DNA of 64,000 nt from Ianthella basta (GCA_964019415.1 OZ025872.1:2786699-2850698), one strand, 5' to 3'. Counted from the stretch's first letter, positions 1-14,200 are shown. A program made the numbers and translations. Notes: generated from the letters alone by a model not told the origin.

Positions 1-3000
1 TTCTGTTGGGTGTTGTGAGGGGCCTCATCTACCTTCATCACAAAGATGTATTTCATGGTGATCTACGATCCTCAAAATTGTTCATTCAGCCAAAATATCT
101 AGAATCTGATATTCCATTGGTCAAAATTAGTGATTATGGCTTCTCTCAGCATGTAGACCCACTCACTAAGGCACGGAGAGCTGAAATTTTGTGTGACGAG
201 GATTTCCTCCCTCCGGAGATATTATGCGATCGTTCCATGGGCTTAAAGAATGCAATCCTTACTCCTCAAGTTGACGTGTTCATGTTCGGTGATGTGGCAC
301 TCGAAACTGCTACTCTTGATCCCGTTTCACGCAAGGGAAAGGTGAGAGAAACAGAAGCTAACGGAAAAGTAGTCTTAACAGAAGTACAGCGAAGAACAGA
401 ATCTTTTCAGAAAATTGAGCAGCTTGGTGACAAGCACGTGTTCATTCGCTTGATCAATCAGTGTTTAGCAGAGAAACCTGAGCAACGGCTGAGCACCAGT
501 GACATTGAGGGCACACTACAGACACATCTTAATTACTACCAAGGACATTCAGATGCCACTGAACTTCAGAACAAGACAGTGAGTAAAGTTGAGATCTTTC
601 AATCATGCATGCACTGAAGGCAAAGTGTTGATTGGGTACTTACTCTTAATGTGGGGTGGCCCATCTAATAGTGTGAAGTGCACAGGTTGTCCTTCTGCTA
701 GTTGTGATTAGTGTATCTGTTACATTTTCAATCTGCCCATTTGCCTGTTGCTTGTTCTGATTTTATATGGAGGTTGAGTGCGAGAAGTTGCGTGCAGAAA
801 ATCGATCACAATGGGATAGGGTGCAAAAGTCAGAGGTAAGCTTATATTTATGTGTGTGAACTATCATTGACATAATTGTTTTTTTTTGTATTATTGTGTG
901 TGTTTATCCAATATTTTCAATTAGAGAGAGGTTAAAGCCTTGCAGACCTGTAGTAAGATGCAGCCTGGAACAATGGAGGTGAGCGAACACCTTTGTCACA
1001 TACAATGTGTTGTATGATTGCTGCACATGTATGACTGTGCTACTGCCAGTCATGGCTACAACAATACAAATGTTCACTTCACAGATTACAATTTATATAC
1101 CCTTATGCACTTTGTTTGTGCTGTAGGATGGCAGCAGTGTGAATTTGGACGGCTATGCTAAACTTAAAATCAAATATGAGGTAAGTTGCACCAGTTATGA
1201 TAGTGGTACAAAACCCTTTCCTCAGTGTCCATGATTGTAAGTATTCTGTACATATAAGGTATGAAACCAGGTGCCAGGATGCTGTTAAAGGACCATTTCA
1301 CTATAGAATGTCATGAGTAGCCCCCTCAATATGTACATTTTGTGATATCCATGTAAGTTATGTGATAGACAAACCCAGGCAAGTATTTCATTGTTTATTA
1401 TAGTCTTAGGCCTAAATAGTGGCTAGTCATTACTGTATTAGCATACTGGTCAACAATGGCTGCTCTGCTAGAATTGAGGAATGACGATCACACCACTAAT
1501 TGGGGTGAATTGATAGCCATAGTATTATACATAACATGGTAGTATTGTACATGTGGGCAAAGCTGCATGCTCCACTATGTATGATAACATGGGATTGATT
1601 GTGCCTTAACTACAGGATGAAGTGCATGCACATACAGCGGAAAAGGATGCACTGCGAAAGCAAGTGCAGCAGGCTAAAGAGATGATGGAGGCAACAGTGG
1701 AAGAGATGAAGCACCGCGATGCAAAAATAGCAGAACTTCAGGTATCTGTGTGTGTGCATGTGAATGTGCATAGTAATGTTTGTGTCTGTGTGTGCATGGG
1801 TGTGACCATATAGGTAGGTATGTAGCGGTGAATGGGGTGAATAGGTGGGTGTATGCTATGTCAGTAGACTAGCATTTACTTGTGTGCAGAGTCAACTACA
1901 CTGTTCTGAGGTTGATAGGGACAAGCTGCATCAGGCCAAGACAGACTGGACTGAAGAGAGGCTTACCCTGAAAGAGCAACTCAAGGACATGCAGGATGAA
2001 CTCAGCAAATTCAAGGTATTGCCTAAATGTGTGCTTTACATGCTACTGTGAATACTGCACCTGCTCATATCTCCATACTGCAAACAAGGTCATTCTAACA
2101 ATCACAACACACAAAATTTACACTACACAGGGGACCTCCGCTTTGTATGAGAGTCTTCAAACATGTATAATTCAAAATAACAGAATATGGAGTAAGTGGC
2201 AACTAATTGTGTGCAAACTCACAATGATGAACTTTTAAACAGTTTCGAAGTTTCAACAAATACCAACTGAAACCACAAGTGTTTCTCTGGTGGTGGATAC
2301 GAGAGTGACTAGTCATCCTGCATTCCATCAGTATGCCACACTGATGAGCCCCAATTAGGATGAACAGCTGTCTGTGGCTCTTCAATCCTTGTAGGATGAC
2401 TAGTAGTGGGGGAAGGCTATCACTGGTTGCCATCAATAGGGCTCCAGCCTCCTAGCCTCCTGAGACACTTCAGTGTAGAAGGCTGGTAGGCGTGATATCC
2501 AGTGATTAGCCCTTGTTCAACCTAGCCCGGCCTGGCCGTTGCAGTGGCTTACTGAAATGAACCGACCTCTCAAATACCAACTGGTATTGGAATACTAGTA
2601 AAATCAAAATGTTTGAGCAGAAGTTCTAATTGTAGCTGCCCTTGAGGATGAGCCCAAAGAAACAGCAGCATCCCATGGGAGTAACAGACTCTCCTGTTTT
2701 GGTTGAATGTTTGCTTACCCCCACTAGGTTGGGCATTCCCATTCCTCCCACTGTAAGTGAATAATGGATTCTTATACAAACACTGTGCTATCATGCTATT
2801 ATAACATGTCTGCTTTCTGTAACCACAAGACTACTTATGAATATGTTTCTCACAGCCTGGGGGATATCATTATAGGTCCATTGTGTGGGGGGATGCATCT
2901 TATTTTATTGTCACCCTAAGTTAAAAGGGTCGGTTGATTACCATCATAATGTTACTATGTATGATGACCCTATAACTGAGTGAGCCATCACTCTTATGTC

Positions 3001-4876
3001 CCTTATGTTGACCACTATGGGGAGAGGAAGAGAGGAGCAAAGTACGTAGTTGTACTGACCATGTATACATAGCTAGCTTGCAATGTTATGCAATTACAAC
3101 TGGAATGCTTGTTCCTGTCTATGAAGCAATCTCAGAAGAAAATGTCTACCTTTGGAGAAATGCTCAGTCATGACAAGGTATGAGTCTAAGTGCATGATAT
3201 GCCATCACTGCCATGCATCTACATCCAACTGCTTGTTTACTCATGCACCGTTACATTTGTCATATAGGCGACACCAAGTACTAACTGTTGTTACTGATAC
3301 ACACTCTGCCATCTCCTTCCCTACATGAAGCAATTAGTGGCTGATCTAAAAACGGCTGTGGCTTTGGGTAAGGAGTCTGTAACAACACAATTTGTGGAAG
3401 TACAAGTGAGAGTTAATGAGATCAAGAAGGACATTCTACGTGCTTTACATGATGCTATGCAAGTTTTGGAGAACCAGTTAAAGACGAAGTTTGAGGTGAG
3501 GAGAAATAACGTGTGTGTGCCTGTATGCTCTCCATGCATGGTATACATGCTCCATTTGAAATATGCACCAGCACTTGTGTAGTGAGGAGGGTCTAGCTGA
3601 CTAGACTGGGGTTTATCTATATACACATGACTGACTGCAATGGTGTGGCATTTATCCTGGCCCTGCAGTTAGATACTGCTGATTTGAATCAGCAAGTAAG
3701 GTCATTGACTCAAGACAAGGCCACCCTTATGAGCAACTTGCGCCAAACCCAGGACAGGCACAAAGAAGCACAGCAAAGCTACAGCAGCAGTCAGGTTGGC
3801 AGCTATATTTTTGGCTGAGTAGTTTGGGAGTGAGGTGTTTTGTGATTCACATGTAGGTGATGGTAGACCAGCAGGGTAAGACAGTCAGGGAACAGGCTGC
3901 TAAGATTAAGGAACTTGAAGAACAGCTGTGTCAAGCCCAGGTATGTTTCATAGTGTAGCTAGGCCATGCAGTTTGTACTGCACAATCACACATTCCGCAT
4001 TATGTGAGTTTCCAAACTTTAAAGGGCTTTTATATACATGTGTACACAACAGTATTGATGATTGTGCAAACTGGTACAAAGTGCAAGTTAAGTACTGACT
4101 TTCATACTATGCATGTTCTGTCCACTCATTTGCAATAAATATTTGGCAGGATCTTGAGGCTGGACTGAAGAGATCGATTGCTGATATGAATGCTCAGATT
4201 ACACAGTTGAATAAGGACCGAGAAAAATCTGAGGAGAAGCACAGGGAAGCTTTTCAAAATGCAATTGTTAGTAAAGGGATGAGTGTGTGTTATAGTACAT
4301 ACAGTTATTGGTAAATGTCACTTTGTTGTGGTATAAACCTACAGGATATATTGACAAAGCACCGTGATGCAGCAGTTGTTGCTACGATTGAGCTGCCTCC
4401 CATTAATGGTGCAGGAGGTAGGTTTTGTTTAGTACGTATAATGGACAGTCACTATAAACATCAACACTTGCTTGTTATTGTCAAAGCTGCAGGGTTCTAG
4501 GATATATAAGGGATGGAATGTTTAGTACCCAAAGTGTGCCTCCTATAGGCGGGTCTAACTTTTACATGCATGTTGTTTGAATTTACTACTCCTCCTTTCA
4601 GATATTATTTCAGCATTGAAGAAGCAGCTTGATTCAGAATGGAAAATGTTTGGTCTCTTCTTGGGTGTCGAGGCATCTACACTGGACAACATTGAAGCAA
4701 GCCGTTCGCACGAGGGAGTCAGTGTGTGTATGATGTATCTTGTGCGCCAGTGGTTGAGAAATGATTCAGGAACAGGCAATAAACCTCGCACATGGGAGAC
4801 AGTAGTGAAAGCAGTGAATGACACGGGCTCAGGCTTTGCCCATGATTTGGCTGAAACTTTTGGACTTTCCTTATGA
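1..4876 (+). CDS. Gene A: kinase-like, coiled-coil, death-domain protein (5' truncated)
   Basis: The 3' part of a multi-exon gene that begins before the window. Proposed exons: <1-578, 773-835, 925-978, 1127-1180, 1616-1741, 1890-2015, 3136-3177 (or from 3127), 3331-3495, 3669-3794, 3857-3940, 4150-4266, 4345-4417, 4602-4876, with GT-AG borders and mostly phase 0. The first exon is the C-lobe of a protein kinase fold: a catalytic loop reading HGDLRSSK (HRD changed to HGD, and the metal-binding Asn changed to Lys), a DYG in place of DFG, then a PPE motif and an alpha-F VDVF. The next ten exons encode heptad-rich, charged coiled coil. The last exon is a death domain. No ZU5 domain lies between coil and death domain, unlike gene B. 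It was probably catalytically weak or dead and acted as a scaffold (inference). Exact borders of the 3136 exon and of the 4266 donor are uncertain. Confidence 0.85.
2016..3135 (+). other. Gene A intron, 1.1 kb, repeat-like
   Basis: Noncoding between two coiled-coil exons. The part from about 2240 to 2580 looks like a dispersed repeat or SINE-like sequence, but I cannot assign it to a family. The donor follows an AAG codon at 2015. The acceptor is either the CTCAG ending at 3135 or the GAAG ending at 3126; comparison with the matching exon of gene B (KTKASFGDF versus KKMSTFGEM) favours 3135. Confidence 0.5.
4602..4876 (+). CDS. Death domain, terminal exon of gene A
   Basis: Enters in phase 1, completing a GAT codon to read DIISALKKQLDSEWKMFG, and stops at TGA 4874-4876. 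The pattern is a six-helix death domain of about 90 residues: the helix-2 FLGV, the VxxMMYLVRQWLR helix, the TWETVVKAVND helix and a final LAETFGL helix. The terminal death-domain exon of gene B (41150-41421) begins with the same phase and the same DI start, so the two exons are homologous. Death domains bind other death domains in receptor and RIPK/PIDD-type complexes. Confidence 0.9.
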
Positions 4877-5013
4877 GTGGTTACTAAGGCATTTATAGAT
4901 ACTACCGTGGTATAAATGGTGTGTGCAGGTATGTGTAGTATCAGTGATTATAATGATCTACTGTATTGTGTTTTATAGGGTTCCTGGCCCGAGTCGGCGT
5001 GCTCGCTCGCGTG

Positions 5014-5019
5014 AATAAA
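5014..5019 (+). promoter_or_regulatory. Candidate polyadenylation signal for gene A
   Basis: AATAAA 138 nt after the gene A stop codon and about 230 nt before the gene B start. No other canonical signal lies between the stop codon and this site. Confidence 0.5.
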
Positions 5020-5249
5020 GCATTGGAAAGGTAGAGCCCATGTAGCTATATTTCAAGCGTCGGGAGTCATCGAATCACGTGCGAAGCTACAGGCTATCTT
5101 CCATACTGATATTCATGTCATTGTTTCCATAATTGCGATGGTTCCCATCCTATAACTAGTCATGTGACGCCAGCGGACGTAATTCTTGGAAAGTACCCGC
5201 AGTTCGCAGGGACGAATTAGTCGATCACAGGAGGCTGAAGAAAGCTGCG

Positions 5250-8200
5250 ATGGCAAGTAAGATCGTTTCTGGACTCAAGTCAGTTTTCGTAAGTGCCAAT
5301 GTGTCTGTTATAACTGTAGTAACACCTGGTAGCAATTGCAACACAACAGAAATCGAGGCTTAGCTTTTCTCAAAGCTACTTCACATGCTTAGCTACGACA
5401 ACAAGGCTGTTCCTTTGAATTGCGCCTACATGGGCGTCTCAACTAATCCGGACTAAATCAAATGATCAGAAATGGGGCAGGCCCGTCAGTCGACTTCAAA
5501 TCTAGACAGACATGCATTAAACTCTGATAACAGCCCTATCTAGCTTATACCCTGCTTTAGCTAAAACCGTTTGATATGCACTTGATGGGATCACGACAAT
5601 CCTAGCGTTTGCGCAAATTGGGAGTTTCCGTGCATCAGAAATGACTCAGCTGTGGCTATGTCAGATGTTGGCTGCCGACGTAAAGTAAGGATACAAATCG
5701 CTAAGTGTTGTACTCTCCCCGTCAGTCTATGGTTTAACGGGAATAGCATCGTGTGTAGAGGAAGTCATCAATGCTTAGTCTCGCGGAAGCAGACTTTTTC
5801 CGGTGTCACAGTTTATTTTACCCCCCGTATAAAGTATTCCCCCGGGTAACCGAAGGTTGATTAAACGACACAGAAATGCTGATAGAAGCTAGTAAAATGC
5901 ACCCTGCTGCAGGATGAGACTTACCACTACCAGAAGAGACTGTTAGGTGATGATATCTGCGAACCCTGCACTTCCTTCGCAGTCCTTGCAGAAGACCACA
6001 TCGATCTTGTTAACTGACGACCGCGGTGAGGTTTTTGTCCTTCTACCATGGCTGGGATACTTGTGTAATCCTCTGGGTTCTCGAAGAATGTCAAGAGGGC
6101 ACTACTACAACGAGCAGAAGTGTTTGAGTAGCAGTACGGCGTGCGGTTTCGCAAACTGGTGGACATCGATGTGCAGGTACATCGACGCTACAGCCTGAGC
6201 ATGTGAGGAGCATGAAACGGTCTGAATCTTAGCTACTGCTTGTCAAAGCAAGGTTGATGGCTGTCAGAACAACTCCTCGAGGTGAAACACACCAAAAAGA
6301 GTTAAGAAACACTCAGAAATTCGAAGTCGGGGGATAAAGTATCCTAGTTTATTTTACCCGGGGGGATACAAAACTGGGGGGATGGAATAAACCGTGATAC
6401 CGGTATTGCGCAAGTGCCCGATAAAAGGTCTGGGAGTTAGCTCCACTGTTGTTGTGTAATATCCGTGGGAAGCCGGACTAGGTGTTTCATAACACCCCTT
6501 TGTTGTGGGCCAAGTTCAACCCGACGTGGTACGGCGGTGTGCGAAGAAGGCGCAAGGATCGAAGCAATTGCCCGTAGAGTGGCTGCTGCGGCAGGATTTC
6601 AGAGATTGAAGCAGGAGCAGGTGCAAGCAGTGGTTGAATTCGTACGCGGGCGCGATGTTTTCGTCTCCCTTCCCACTGGCTTCGGCAAATCTCTCATCTA
6701 TGGGATTCTACCTGCGGTAATAGAGATAGCGCGAGGACGTCCACCAAAGATGTCGATCGCTCTAGTTATTAGCCCCTTGTCGGCGCTAATGTTAGATCAG
6801 AAGTCTCGCTTTATCCCCAGTGGAATAGGTAACTGTCAGAGAAGAATAGCCGACGAAGCTGATTGCCAGTAACACTTCGAATCTGGCACGATAAAGAGGC
6901 GTCGATCGATAATCGAAGTTAGGAGCCTCCACAACTTTAGTCTCGTACCAGACCACTTCCGGCCGCCATTTTGAAATGGGCCGAAAGATGGTCTGGGTAT
7001 GAGACTACCACAACTTCCGCATAGGCTAACTCCCAGACCCTATTCTTCGGGCTGGCAGGTTACACAAGACCAGAAGAAAAGGGTCTGGCCCCACGAGACT
7101 AATCAATGCTCAGACACTTTTTGTTTTTCTCAATCTGACTTCCAGGAAGAAGACGAAGTGCCCGAGCTATCTTTGAAATAAGACACCTTGCTCACTCTAG
7201 AAGACTTTAAGATAGGCATGCCGCGGAAACTTCTCCTTGCCGCTTTGAAAGTCACTTCCTGCTCGCTCACCCCGTTAATGTATTGGCCGAAGCGCGATTA
7301 CTGACGGACATTGGTAAGGCAACCACAATGTACCAGACAGACAGTAGCTATACTGATACTGAGTTTGGTTACCAAAGTATGGGATCATAGCAAGACATCG
7401 AAAAATCAGACTCAATGTTCCTGTCAAACTAATCTGGATGTGCAGAAGGGAAGGGACAGTCAGGCTAGTGGACATAGGGATTAGTTCACACCTTTGAGTT
7501 ATATTAGTCACACCTCCAATAGACCAGTTGCATATAAGCGTTTAGGAATGCAGTACGTCATAATTGCATATGATGTCATCACTGGTGGCAGTTTAATACA
7601 TTGAAAAGATAGGGGAAAGGTGTTGCACCGGCAGCCTCGAGCACTTCTTGCTGAATGTTCCCATTTAGATGGCTCGGCTGAATGGTTCGCACAAATATGC
7701 ACCTGACGGTTGTTGATTGAGGTTGATACGGCCTATGGTCGCCGAGATCGAGACTCATGAAGGGGGACTCGCTGACAAAAATGTGGGGAACGAGACTTCT
7801 TGATAGGATTTAGTGACACTCCTGGACACGGAATAGCTTCTAGTTGAGCTACCACCTACAAAGTATCAAGGTTAGCCTATTAGCTACAGGTAGTGATGGT
7901 AATGCAAGGATGCGGGTCATAGCCTTATTAGCCGTTACTCGCCGATTAGTTCCACTCCAGACGTCTCCATCTCGGTGCCTGCTGTGGTGCTTTTGCCAAA
8001 ATCATGTCAAGCAGTCTCGTTCACCACATTCTGGTCGCTCATGTCGGCGAATCCCCCTTCACGAGTCTCCATCTCGGCAACCGTATGCTTTAGCAACTTC
8101 AATCAACAACTGTCAGGTGCGTATTCATGCCAACCAGTCAGCTGAGCCATCTAAATGGGGACATTCGGCACGAAGCGCTCGAGGCTGCTGGTGCAACACC

Positions 8201-11200
8201 TTTTTTGCCTATCTTTTCAATGTATTAAACTGCCACCAGTGATGATGTCATATGCAAATCTCGCCTTAACCACAACATTCCTGAGTTACGGGCAACTGGT
8301 CTATTATACAGTTCATATATACCAGTATGTAGCTGTACTGTTGAGGTCATGAATATTGTACACATCTGATTGGTCAAAAAGGAGTGAACTAATCGCTATC
8401 CCCTCCCGTCCGTTCCCTTTTAAATGCCCTGAGTGTGTTGGGATGGTCTATATAGCTATCCAGACTACTGTGAAACAGGACAAACACGTCACAAGTGTAC
8501 GCAAGCTGGGACAAAACACCAAAAATGGCTAAAAACTCATTACAGTAGCACTAGGCTATCAATCCATGCTTTGCTCTGCAGCAAATTGCACCTTATCTGC
8601 AACCAGACATTAATGAATGACAGACCCTCTGGGATTGCCTTGTGCAAGGAATAGCCATGCTTCACTCACCACGTCAAATGGCCAAGTAAATTGTGGTGAC
8701 TTAACAAGGCCAACAGAGATGCATAATATTATAAGCACCCATGTAACAGTCTCGTGTCAAACCAGTCGACAAAACCGCAAATACATCCCTGCCAGAGGCT
8801 ATGCCAGACATGCATGATCTGAAGTTGCTCTGGCTTCATAGCGGAAAAGCCAAGACACTGAATGTCTTCCATCACAACGTAAGACACCCTCTGGTCTCCT
8901 GCCCTTCGTGTACACGAGTACAATAAATATACTCACACCTGTCCTACAATCTGATTGGGCATGCAGCTAACTTGACATATTAGACTTAACCTAACCCTTC
9001 CGTGTACAAAGAGGTCATGCAACGCTTGACTAGTTGCAATTATGAAATGTGTTCCATTTTACCCATTTTACCATAATACCTCTTCAGCTCAACAGAGTAA
9101 CTTCTTAACCTTAGAACTAGATACAAGACTACCTTTTGCCCGTTGTGCAGCATGGAAGACAATGGTGGAAAGCTGGTTGAACTGTTGGAGAGACACACCT
9201 TATGTAGGCTATCCTGGTTAATACCGTTTGGGGGTTGGGTTGCTCTTTAACTTATTGTCTTGCAAAAGTGCCTGCTGCACACATATGGTGCACCTTAACC
9301 ACAAAGGCAGCTTGAGCATGCGCACCATAGACCTTTCGTCTTGCATGTGATCCTGGCAAATAGGATGGAAGCCCAGATTCTTCCTTGTGATCTCCACTGT
9401 TGATCCCAATACTATGCAGGAGTTCATCATTCTACTTTCAAAAAATACCAAAATGCTAGCTGTACAACATGCCATACATACCATCTATTCTTGAAGGTCT
9501 TTGTGGGTATGCTCTGCAGCCAGCTCACTAGAATACTGTGATGTGGTCTGTTTGCAATTGTCATGCCCTGTGCACTGTAAGAAAGGTGGTCACTGACATT
9601 TGTTGATACCTAACAATACCTACATGACGGAAGTGTTGGTGCAGATGATGGTGTGCATTAGTGGCAGTTTCCATGACATAGTGCTTTTGGTACTCATTAC
9701 AAGTACGTGCTAACCTAAAAGGTATACAGTACTGTATTAAACGAAAACTCGGTGATGCCTATGATAAGTGCATGATGCCCATTTCCACCCCCACTAGCTA
9801 TCACAAACTTCCTGGGTATGAAGCTGTAGCTCATCAAGGGGTGTGAGAGTATATGGAAACAATTGTGCTTTGTATGTACTGAACAAATTTACAGACACCG
9901 TGCTTAATATATTCAAGCAAACTGCCTACTGCTATTACAGAACATGAGTCATGCACTGCAGTGACTGTGGGTCCATGCTGCTTGTATCTGTAGATATTCA
10001 TGCGTGATGCCAGTGCTGTACTTGCATCTCTGTGTGCCCTAGCTCCCTCCCTCTTACTCCTTCTCCCCTCTGTCTTCTTCTCATATGTGTATGTGGTTAT
10101 GTGTGCATGTGTTCATGTATGTGCGCATTTCTGCATGTTTGCATTTGTCTGTGAGAGAGATACATCCGAATATGCATGCAGTGTATTCATGACTTATGCA
10201 CAATGAGTTGACTGCATGATATTGAATTCTCGGCGGTGACTGAAGGAGTAAGTATTTCAAGTTGGGAGCACCAGCCCCATTAATGTTTTAACTCAAAATA
10301 CTTGACGTCTGTTTGTTTCCTTTAGAATTATGCATCTGGCACCTCTCAGGATCACCCTGATGGCAGCAGTGTTGATGACATGCCTTTGGTTCTTGATGCA
10401 CCAAAGGTAAATGCTGACTTCAGGAAACATATCAGAGCAGGATCGCTGGGAACCTTGTATCCAGGGAAGCACTTGGGAAAAAACTGTATAGTTAAAGTCT
10501 ACAATAGAGGAGTTATCCAAAAGGAGGCACTCCGAAAACGTGATATTGGATCAATTATCCAACTTCATCCAAATGTTGTCCTGGTCCATGGATTATGGTA
10601 TGGTAGTTCAGCTAATGCTCTCCCCGACAATCAGCCTGCTCTGGTAATGGAGATGTGTAGCATTAGCCTTGATGCATATTTGAAGGAAAGAGCAGATAAA
10701 GGAGAGATTGCAGTATTTCGGTTGGAGAAGAGACTAGACATTCTCACTTGTGTTGCTTCTGGCATGATTTACCTGCACAGTAAAGGAATAGTGCACGGTG
10801 AACTTTGTGCTAAAAAGGTACTTCTCAATTTCACTGGACCATCGAATGACCGAAAGATAACTGCCAAGGTGGGCGGCGTCGATGAGATGAAGCTCTTTAA
10901 TCCAGTCACTGTAAAGCAGCTTAAGGCAGAAGTGCAAAGAAACAACATTATGCCACCCGAGGTGAAGGCTGGCGGGGAAGATATGGAGCTCACTGATCCT
11001 GTAGATGTCTTTTCATTTGGCTGTCTCGTAGCCCATGTTGCCACTTGTGTTTACCCAGTCCCAAATACTAAAGGTATGTGTGTGCTAATGTGAGATGATT
11101 CTTTAGTGTGTGCTATAGGTATGTGGTGCAGGCGAGTCATGTTGAGGATGTGTCCACAGCAATGCAGCCCTATTGGCAGATGATGACAAATAGGAACATA

Positions 11201-14200
11201 GGTTAAAACAAAATTGTATGCATTCCTGAAGTGTTACAGACATAACTAGGCAGATGATCATCATCATGAGGGCGAGCCTGAGCGAGATTAGCTGCCTTCC
11301 ATGCAGTCCTTATTTCCAGTCCGCCTTAGTTCTTTGTGCCTCTGCCTGTCTCTCTGTAATCTGGCTTCTGTCACTTTGGTAGTTTCTGCAGCCAATCTCT
11401 CCTTCTGGTTAATACTCATCTACTGCAGTCGGGCCTGTATCTGCTTGGCAGTTTTGCTAACCAATCTAGATCTGCTCCCGCTATGAGCGAGCTTCCGCAG
11501 CAGTGCAGCAGCTCTCTGTTCGCTACTCTGGGCATTGCACATCGCCTTGTCTCCTTCTCTCCGTTAATGCAACCATTCTTCTTTCTCTTCCACCATCTTC
11601 AAGAACTATCATGCTCTGTCTTGCACTCTCCTCCTGTTTAGCCACTCATCTGTGTCATTGTCCTTGGGATCTAAAGTAGCTAGTTCTCATGCACACTCAA
11701 ACAGAGAATTTAGCTAGTGTGACATTCTGTGCAGTGGCCTACGCAGTGGGTAGCTAGGGTGCAATCAGCACTCCTGTTGTGCTATTGTTGTTGAGGCTGG
11801 TTTCAGCTCTTTTGGTGGGATTCATAGCTGTAGTATGCTGTGCATAATGACAATGGGACTTTTGTATTGACTCAATATTCAAGCCATTGTGTACACAGGC
11901 AGTGCATACTGATATGCATGATAGCGCAACCACAATGTTTATGAGATGCAAAATCATGTTAATGGTATAAATGGCTATACCATGTATACACCTATGTGTG
12001 CAGTCCCCCATGCCCAAAATATTATGCCAAACCTCCCCCATGGCCTAAACGGACGTACGACAAAGTGCTGTGCAACTAATCAGTGTGGGCTCGCTCAGGC
12101 TCACCCCAACAGCCATTTAATGTACATAATTATTATGTACAATTTACATACTTATAAGTACATGCTATCATAAATGAGCGAAGTTTGATGCAACAGATTA
12201 GTGACGTCACATACACAATTAAGTTTGTGTACATATATATATATATACATATAAGCAGAAAATGGCGCATACGTATAGCATTAGTGAATCGGGCATTTGT
12301 AATATGACGTCACGCATTATACCTTGGCCCAATGGGCTACCATTTTAGCAGCATCTAAATTTATGGGTTTGAAATCTCCAGGGTTTGGTGGGTACAAAGT
12401 TTAGCAACTTCAAGTTTTGTGTATAAAAACCTTTTGCCTGTACAAGAATCATTCTTGCAGATACAATTATTTTAGAAGTTTTGCTCTGCTAAATTCGCTA
12501 AATTTAAAACCTGCAAATATTAGTGGCCTAAGGCAAGACAATGTGCATACTGATGACCTATGTGATCAACAAATAATGATTATGACTGAAACGTTGTGAT
12601 ATATGCATGCATGCATGGTAGCTTGGAACACACTAGCATTGTTTCAACAAAAATTCAAACGTCTCTGTGACTGTGGTTATAATTACCTTCATCAGTGAAT
12701 GGTTAAACAAATCACTCCAGTTGGTGAATGTGGTTACAGGAGATCATGAAATGACAGGTGGCGGTTGGATGTGTGAAAGGCACGTAGCTATGAATATAGT
12801 ATTCCAAGCTCAATCAAGGTAGACTTGATGTGTATTTTAAATCGTCCAAGCAGGAATATAGTACTAGTGTAAATAATGGTCCATCATTCTATGCAGCCAT
12901 AAAATTTGCTGGTAGGCTTTCTCGCTTCCAGTTCAAGACTATCTGGTTGTGCTGGTTGCACAAGCTCTGTAACATGCAGCGTGTGTTGGTGTGTTGGTGT
13001 TAGTCTAGCACCTCAGATTTACTGAGGTCCACCACGTACATGACCAGTCTTAATCACATGCTCTGCCATACAGGGCAGTATGCTTAGATGTCTCCATTCT
13101 TCGAGGCAAACATATGTCACCATACCCTATTTTTGCTGGTGGTCCAGTACTGTTTTGCTTTGCCATTCACTGATGAAGGTGGTCATGCATTGAGTCATTG
13201 CAGCAGCAGAACTACTGTTAACCTTTGGCTAGTGTGTATACATACCAAAAGCATACTACTGTGTACTGTTATCAAGTTGATTTCAGTTCTTCATGCAGGT
13301 TACCCCAAATATATTTACTGAATATGTCATGTGTATAGTAAATGTGATGCCTGCCAATTCATTCCTTTTAGCTAACACCACTGAGTTTCAGAGGCGTGCC
13401 CATTTCATCACTGGAAACCATCATCGTCACGTATATGAACCCCTAATGAAGAGATGTCTCGATGAGCATCCCCCTGTACGTGGGACGTTTGAAGATGTGA
13501 AGAAGGATCTGTCTGTACACCTGAGCAAATATGGTGCCAAACAAGCTCAGAAGTTAGAGGAAGTACTTGTAAGGCACTCCTCACAACATCTGTATGTAGT
13601 TGTAATAGTTATAGGTCATAGGCCTACATTCGCTGCATGAATTTTTTATACTTATTGGTTCTATCACAGCGAGAACTGGAGACAAGAAGAGCAGACATAG
13701 TGGCACTTGAAAAAGAGACTGACAAGCTCAAGGTATCGTGCATGGACTCATCCATCAGCAGTGTGCATGAAATGCTAAGTTTAATGTGCTTTTCATACCA
13801 TATGGCTGGAAATATTGGCACTCCAAATATGTGATGATTACACCTCAAAATAGGCAATACATGTTTGCAGAATTCAAATTGGCAGTGATGGGTGACCAGA
13901 GGTTATGGCACCATAATCAAACACACCTCCCTGAAGTAGCAGCTATATAGTGTTGTACAACAAAGAAATCCCTGCATTCGCTGCCTCAACTTAGCAGTCA
14001 TGCCACTATTGTACAGATAGCCAGACATTCGTCAGTTGCACCTGAATACATACGAGCAGGCCATGCACCACGCTGCTAGATTCATTCACTGCATGGGATA
14101 GCTAGCACCACTTCTTTCGTGCAAACCTACATGGTAGCCATGCTAAGCAATGGATGCATGGTTTTGCTGAAGCTTGAAGAAAGTCAGTGGTAGTAGGAAA

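Larger units (their letters stand above)
6427..7039. mobile_element. Inverted-repeat element carrying a helicase fragment
   Basis: A 15-bp sequence, GGTCTGGGAGTTAGC at 6427-6441, is present as its exact reverse complement at 7025-7039, bracketing about 610 bp. The interior carries a RecQ-like reading frame and a 68-bp hairpin. The size suggests a non-autonomous or truncated DNA transposon. I cannot name the superfamily, and no target-site duplication was identified. Confidence 0.55.
5289..10325 (+). other. Gene B intron 1 (5.0 kb), filled with mobile-element debris
   Basis: Separates the short N-terminal exon from the pseudokinase exon. It holds an inverted-repeat element with a RecQ-like fragment (6427-7039) and a long foldback element (7518-8305). 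Two runs that resemble each other, both with a TTTATTTTACC core followed by C- or G-rich stretches, lie near 5813-5848 and 6349-6385. From about 8310 to 10325 I see no coding exon that I can support. Confidence 0.6.

Noticed and set aside
3127..3135. Alternative start of the gene A exon at 3127
   Set aside because: The homologous exon in gene B starts at the equivalent of 3136, so the nine extra bases were not included; not excluded.
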